Assembly (NCBI GenBank): GCA_035317605.1
Contig: DATHGT010000084.1
Coordinates: 1 to 53,264, forward strand
DNA length: 53,264 bases
Direction: 5' to 3'
DNA from: DATHGT01 sp035317605
Lineage (GTDB): Bacteria; Methylomirabilota; Methylomirabilia; Rokubacteriales; CSP1-6
Under the pieces are notes generated by a model, which was given only the letters and a program-made list of their open reading frames with translations, was not told the origin of the DNA and did not search any database. Made by a program: the position numbers and the translations under genes. Shown here piece by piece: positions 50,159 through 53,264 of this stretch. Positions within the stretch are counted from its first letter, which is position 1. Each line of letters opens with the position of its first letter.

Positions 50159-51145
50159 ATGCCCAGAACGATCGGTGACGTCATCCTGGAGGTCGAAGAC
50201 CTTCACACCTACCTCTTCACGCGATGGGGCGTGGTGAAGGCCGTCGACGGCGTGAGCTTTTCCCTGCGCGAGGGCGAGGCGCTGGGCGTGGTGGGCGAGT
50301 CGGGGTGCGGCAAGACCATGACCGCGCTGTCGCTGCTGCGGCTGGTGCCCCGCCCGGCCGCGCGCATCGTGAAGGGCGCCATCCGGCTCGGCGGCGAGAA
50401 CCTGCTCGACAAGAGCGAGCGCGAGATGCGCGACATCCGCGGGCGCCGCATCTCCATGATCCTCCAGGATCCGCAGACCTCGCTCAACCCCGTGTTCACC
50501 ATCGGCAACCAGCTCATCGAGGCCGTGAAGATCCACCACCGGGACGGCCGCCGCTCGCTCGTGCGCCGGGCCATCGACAGCCTCAAGCAGGTCCGGGTGG
50601 CCGCCCCCGAGCGGCGCGTGCAGGACTATCCGCACCAGATGAGCGGAGGCATGAAGCAGCGCGTGGTCGGGGCCATCGCGATCTCCTGTGAGCCGCGCGT
50701 GATCATCGCCGACGAGCCCACGACCTCGCTCGACGTCACCATCCAGGCCCAGTATCTCCGCCTGCTCCGCGAGATCCAGGAGGCGACGAACCTGGCCCTG
50801 ATCTTCATCACCCACGACTTCGGCATCGTGGCCAAGATGTGCGATCGCGTGATGGTGATGTACGCGGGGCGGGTGGTCGAGACCGGCCCCGTGCGCTCGA
50901 TCTTCAATCGCCCGTCGCATCCCTACACCCAGGCCCTGCTCAACTCGGTCCCCAACATGGACGAGGACGTCGAGCGGCTCTACTCGATCAGCGGCCAGCC
51001 GCCCGCGCTCTGGGATCTTCCGCCGGGCTGCCGGTTCGCCGCCCGCTGTCCGTACGCCGATGACCGGTGCCGGCAGGAGTACCCGCCATCGTTCACCGTC
51101 GCGGAAGGCCACACCGCGGACTGCTGGAAGCTGGCCGGCTCGTGA
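50159..51145 (+). CDS. Dipeptide/oligopeptide-type ABC transporter ATP-binding protein (DppD-like)
   Basis: A 328-residue ATPase subunit. Walker A is VGESGCGKTMTALSLLRLV, the signature is HQMSGGMKQRVVGAIAIS, and Walker B is VIIADEPTTSLDVTIQAQYL, with the switch His in IFITHDFGIVAKMCDRVMVM. The C-terminal extension with CRFAARCPYADDRCRQEYPP is the cysteine-rich oligopeptide-transporter tail, which in some relatives holds an Fe-S cluster. The DppF-like gene overlaps its stop by 4 bases. Confidence 0.93.
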   Translation: MPRTIGDVILEVEDLHTYLFTRWGVVKAVDGVSFSLREGEALGVVGESGCGKTMTALSLLRLVPRPAARIVKGAIRLGGENLLDKSEREMRDIRGRRISMILQDPQTSLNPVFTIGNQLIEAVKIHHRDGRRSLVRRAIDSLKQVRVAAPERRVQDYPHQMSGGMKQRVVGAIAISCEPRVIIADEPTTSLDVTIQAQYLRLLREIQEATNLALIFITHDFGIVAKMCDRVMVMYAGRVVETGPVRSIFNRPSHPYTQALLNSVPNMDEDVERLYSISGQPPALWDLPPGCRFAARCPYADDRCRQEYPPSFTVAEGHTADCWKLAGS

Positions 51146-52116
51146 ACAACGGCGGTCCGATCCTCCGCGTCGAGGACCTGGTGAAGCACTTCCCGGTGAC
51201 CCAGGGCATGGTGTGGACCAAGGTCGTGGGCTGGGTCAAAGCCGTCGACGGTATCAGCTTCTCGGTGCCGGAGGGCCAGACGCTGGCCATCGTCGGCGAG
51301 TCGGGCTGCGGCAAGACCACCACCGCCAAGCTGATCCTGCGTCTGGAAACGCCGACCTCGGGCCGCGTGTTCGTCGACGGCCATGACGTCCACACGCTGA
51401 AGGGCGACGGACTCAAGGACTACCGCACGATGGTCCAGGCGGTGTTCCAGGATCCGTGGTCGTCGCTGAGCCCGCGCATGCGCGTGCGCGAGATCGTGGC
51501 CGAGCCCCTGGTGGTGAACCGGAACATGTCGTCGGCGGAGGTCAAGCAGCGGGTCGCGGAGATCCTGGCCGCGGTGGGCCTGCGCCCGCAGCAGGCCAAT
51601 CTGTATCCGCACGAGTTCAGCGGCGGACAGCGCCAGCGCATCGCGGTGGCCAGCGCGCTCTCGTCGAGTCCCAAAGTGATCGTGCTCGACGAGCCGGTCT
51701 CGGCGCTCGACGTGTCGATCCGGGCGCAGATCATGAATCTGTTGGTCGACCTCCAGCGCCAGTATCACGTGAGCTACCTGCTCATCGCCCACCATCTCGC
51801 GACCACGCGCTACATGGCCCACGAGGTCGCGGTCATGTACCTGGGCAAGATCGTGGAGCGGGCCAAGACCAAGGAGCTGTTCACCAACCCGCTGCATCCC
51901 TACACCAAGGCGCTCTTCTCGGCCGCGCTGCCGGCCCACCCGGACATCACCCGCGACGAGATCATCCTCACCGGCGAGGTGCCGTCGCCCATCAACCCGC
52001 CGAGCGGGTGCCACTTCCACCCCCGCTGCCCCTTCGCCATGCCCCAGTGCGCCGAGGTGGAGCCGGAAAACAAGGCGATCTCGCCAGACCACTTCGTGGC
52101 CTGTCACCTGTACTGA
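51142..52116 (+). CDS. Dipeptide/oligopeptide-type ABC transporter ATP-binding protein (DppF-like)
   Basis: A 324-residue ATPase, the second of the importer. It has Walker A VGESGCGKTTTAKLILRLE, the signature HEFSGGQRQRIAVASALSS, Walker B VIVLDEPVSALDVSIRAQ, and the tail CHFHPRCPFAMPQC. One oddity is the switch region LLIAHHLATTRYMAHEV: the usual Asp after the switch His is replaced by His (HHL rather than HDL). GTG start in a GTGA overlap with the DppD-like stop codon. It ends the five-gene operon. Confidence 0.92.
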   Translation: MNNGGPILRVEDLVKHFPVTQGMVWTKVVGWVKAVDGISFSVPEGQTLAIVGESGCGKTTTAKLILRLETPTSGRVFVDGHDVHTLKGDGLKDYRTMVQAVFQDPWSSLSPRMRVREIVAEPLVVNRNMSSAEVKQRVAEILAAVGLRPQQANLYPHEFSGGQRQRIAVASALSSSPKVIVLDEPVSALDVSIRAQIMNLLVDLQRQYHVSYLLIAHHLATTRYMAHEVAVMYLGKIVERAKTKELFTNPLHPYTKALFSAALPAHPDITRDEIILTGEVPSPINPPSGCHFHPRCPFAMPQCAEVEPENKAISPDHFVACHLY

Positions 52117-52194
52117 TCGACCCCCGGTGTGGCCCGGTCTTCACCGAGCGCCCATACACGCTGACGAGCTTCTTTCCCGAGACAGGAGATCGCC

Positions 52195-52776
52195 ATGAAG
52201 AGAGCAGCGACCGTCGTCGCGCTGACCGTGATGATCGGGATCGTCGGGTCGGGTGCCGCCGATGCCCAGCACGGCGCCGCCCACGCGGGCGCGGAGGCCG
52301 TTCCGCACCATGCGCTCGTCCAGACGTACGAGAAGGCCCTCGAGCAGAACCTCGCCGAGGGCCGGGGGTTCGGGATGGCGTTCGCGGCCGACCAGAACGG
52401 CTATCCCGGTCCGCTCCACGTGCTCGAGCTGAAAGACCGCCTGAAGCTCACCGCTGACCAGGAAGCCAGGATGCAGGCGATGCTGGCCGCCATGTTCGCC
52501 GAGTCGCGTCCCAAGAGCGCCCGCCTGCTCGAGAGCGAAGCCAAGCTTCGCCAGCTGTTCACCCGGGGTCAGGCTGACGAGGCGGCCGTGCGGACGGCGG
52601 TCGCGGAGGTCGAAAAGATCCGTACCGAGGTCCGCCTGGTTCACCTGCTGACTCACCTGAAGACTCGCGAGGTGCTCAGCGAAGAGCAGCGCCGCCTCTA
52701 TCACGACGCGCGCTGGGGCGAGCACGGCTCGATGCGTGCGCCGGGACCGCAGGGTGGCCACGGGTCGATGAAGTAG
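52195..52776 (+). CDS. Periplasmic Spy/CpxP-like protein (second copy)
   Basis: A 193-residue exported protein with a signal peptide (residues 1-24, ending AADAQ). The mature part has FGMAFAADQNGYPGPLHVLEL, then LKLTADQEARMQAMLAAMFAE and a long helical region ending LTHLKTREVLSEEQRRLYHDA, which are the LTxxQ-like motifs of the Spy/CpxP/heavy-metal-sensor family. The His- and Gly-rich ends (HGAAHAG, GGHGSMK) may bind metal. ACAGGAGATCGCC precedes the ATG. It is unlike the Spy-like protein at 11534 beyond the motifs. Confidence 0.8.
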   Translation: MKRAATVVALTVMIGIVGSGAADAQHGAAHAGAEAVPHHALVQTYEKALEQNLAEGRGFGMAFAADQNGYPGPLHVLELKDRLKLTADQEARMQAMLAAMFAESRPKSARLLESEAKLRQLFTRGQADEAAVRTAVAEVEKIRTEVRLVHLLTHLKTREVLSEEQRRLYHDARWGEHGSMRAPGPQGGHGSMK

Positions 52777-52808
52777 TCGCCGTCGGCAGGCGTTGTAGAA
52801 TCGCCGCC

Positions 52809-53264
52809 ATGGCGACCACGATGCGCGCGGCGTTCTACGAAGGGGCGCGGAAGTTCTCGACGGGACGGATCGCGATGCCGACCCGCGGGCCGGACGAGGC
52901 GTTGCTGCGTGTTCTGCGCGTGGGGATCTGCGGGACCGATCTGCACATCTTCCAGGGACATCTCGATCATCGCGTGCCCAAGCGCGGGATCATCGGGCAC
53001 GAGATCTTCGCCGAGGTCGTGGAGGCGCCGCGCGAGGGCGGCTTCAAAGCAGGCGATCGGGTCGTCGTCGAGCCGGTGACCTTCTGCGGGCGTTGCCGCG
53101 CCTGCCTCATGGGCGCGACGTTTCTCTGCTACGGGCTCAAGGTGCTTGGCGTCGATCTCCCCGGCGGGATGCAGGAGTACTGGGCGGTGCCGACCGCGCG
53201 GCTGCTCCACGTGCCGTCGACGCTCGCCGACGATGACGCCGCGCTGATCGAGCCGCTGGCCATC
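52809..53264 (+). CDS. Zinc-dependent alcohol dehydrogenase-like protein (3' truncated)
   Basis: The first 152 residues of a medium-chain, zinc-binding dehydrogenase; the gene runs off the end of the window. It starts MATTMRAAFYEGARKFSTGR. The catalytic zinc region is RVGICGTDLHIFQGHLDHRV with GIIGHEIFAEVVE; the structural-zinc loop has Cys residues in EPVTFCGRCRACLMGATFLC. The NAD(P)-binding half is not in the window. The sequence fits the threonine/sorbitol-dehydrogenase branch, which oxidises secondary alcohols; the substrate is unknown. Confidence 0.85.
   Translation, partial: MATTMRAAFYEGARKFSTGRIAMPTRGPDEALLRVLRVGICGTDLHIFQGHLDHRVPKRGIIGHEIFAEVVEAPREGGFKAGDRVVVEPVTFCGRCRACLMGATFLCYGLKVLGVDLPGGMQEYWAVPTARLLHVPSTLADDDAALIEPLAI

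Noticed and set aside
52701..53210. A 169-codon minus-strand frame at the right end
   Set aside because: The plus strand encodes a recognisable zinc alcohol dehydrogenase with all its N-terminal motifs; the minus-strand translation has none.

Overview
The window is a GC-rich (about 68-70% by eye), densely coded bacterial chromosome segment with about 49 protein genes, no RNA genes, no recognisable transposase or integrase and no CRISPR array. Lipoprotein and Sec signals, Bug/TctC and dipeptide-type binding proteins, Spy-like periplasmic proteins and a type IV pilus-type ATPase point to a diderm environmental bacterium. The gene mix and base composition resemble soil and sediment Rokubacteria (Methylomirabilota) or a deep proteobacterial relative. 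That placement is an inference; there is no marker gene here.

Layout. 1-3.2 kb: the tail of a peptide-type binding protein, a LysR regulator with an orphan TctC binding protein, and a small ORF overlapping a PAT-type acetyltransferase. 3.3-8.3 kb: a complete 2-oxoacid dehydrogenase operon (E1alpha, E1beta, E2, E3). 8.3-13.4 kb: a GNAT enzyme, a 1-Cys peroxiredoxin, an amidohydrolase/TIM-barrel isomerase pair, a Spy-like protein and an Fe-S oxidoreductase. 13.5-17.1 kb: a PilB/GspE ATPase behind a textbook sigma-54 promoter, then a protein made of two fused nitroreductase domains. 17.1-22.8 kb: acyl-CoA synthetase with a ferredoxin-like protein, an APH-type kinase, a NitT/TauT-type ABC ATPase and permease without a binding protein, and a polysaccharide deacetylase homologue.

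23.4-36.1 kb (minus strand) is the most remarkable part: thirteen genes, mostly overlapping by 1-7 bases, encoding an acyltransferase-like protein, an AurF-type di-iron oxygenase, a [2Fe-2S] ferredoxin, two Rieske oxygenases, a fatty-acid-hydroxylase-type enzyme, a hexapeptide acyltransferase, a GH3-type acyl-adenylating enzyme, an SDR, a ferritin-like di-iron protein, a secreted and anchored NTF2-like protein, an N-acyl-D-amino-acid deacylase fused to an Mpo1-like domain, and a PAP2-type enzyme. There is no PKS or NRPS. The set reads as an uncharacterised pathway that builds and repeatedly oxidises a lipid- or acyl-amide-type molecule.

36.3-41.8 kb: LVIVD propeller protein, MFS carrier, BON-domain protein, and a TPP enzyme coupled to a small membrane protein. 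41.9-46.3 kb: a TIR-domain protein coupled to a membrane-spanning nSTAND ATPase with leucine-rich repeats, a likely antiphage or immune-type module of lower GC. 46.6-52.1 kb: a complete dipeptide-type ABC importer (two permeases, binding protein, two ATPases), followed by a Spy-like protein and the start of a zinc alcohol dehydrogenase.

A family of G6/C6 palindromic elements occurs twice between genes and once, in frame, inside the E2 gene, where it lies next to five 30-bp tandem repeats.
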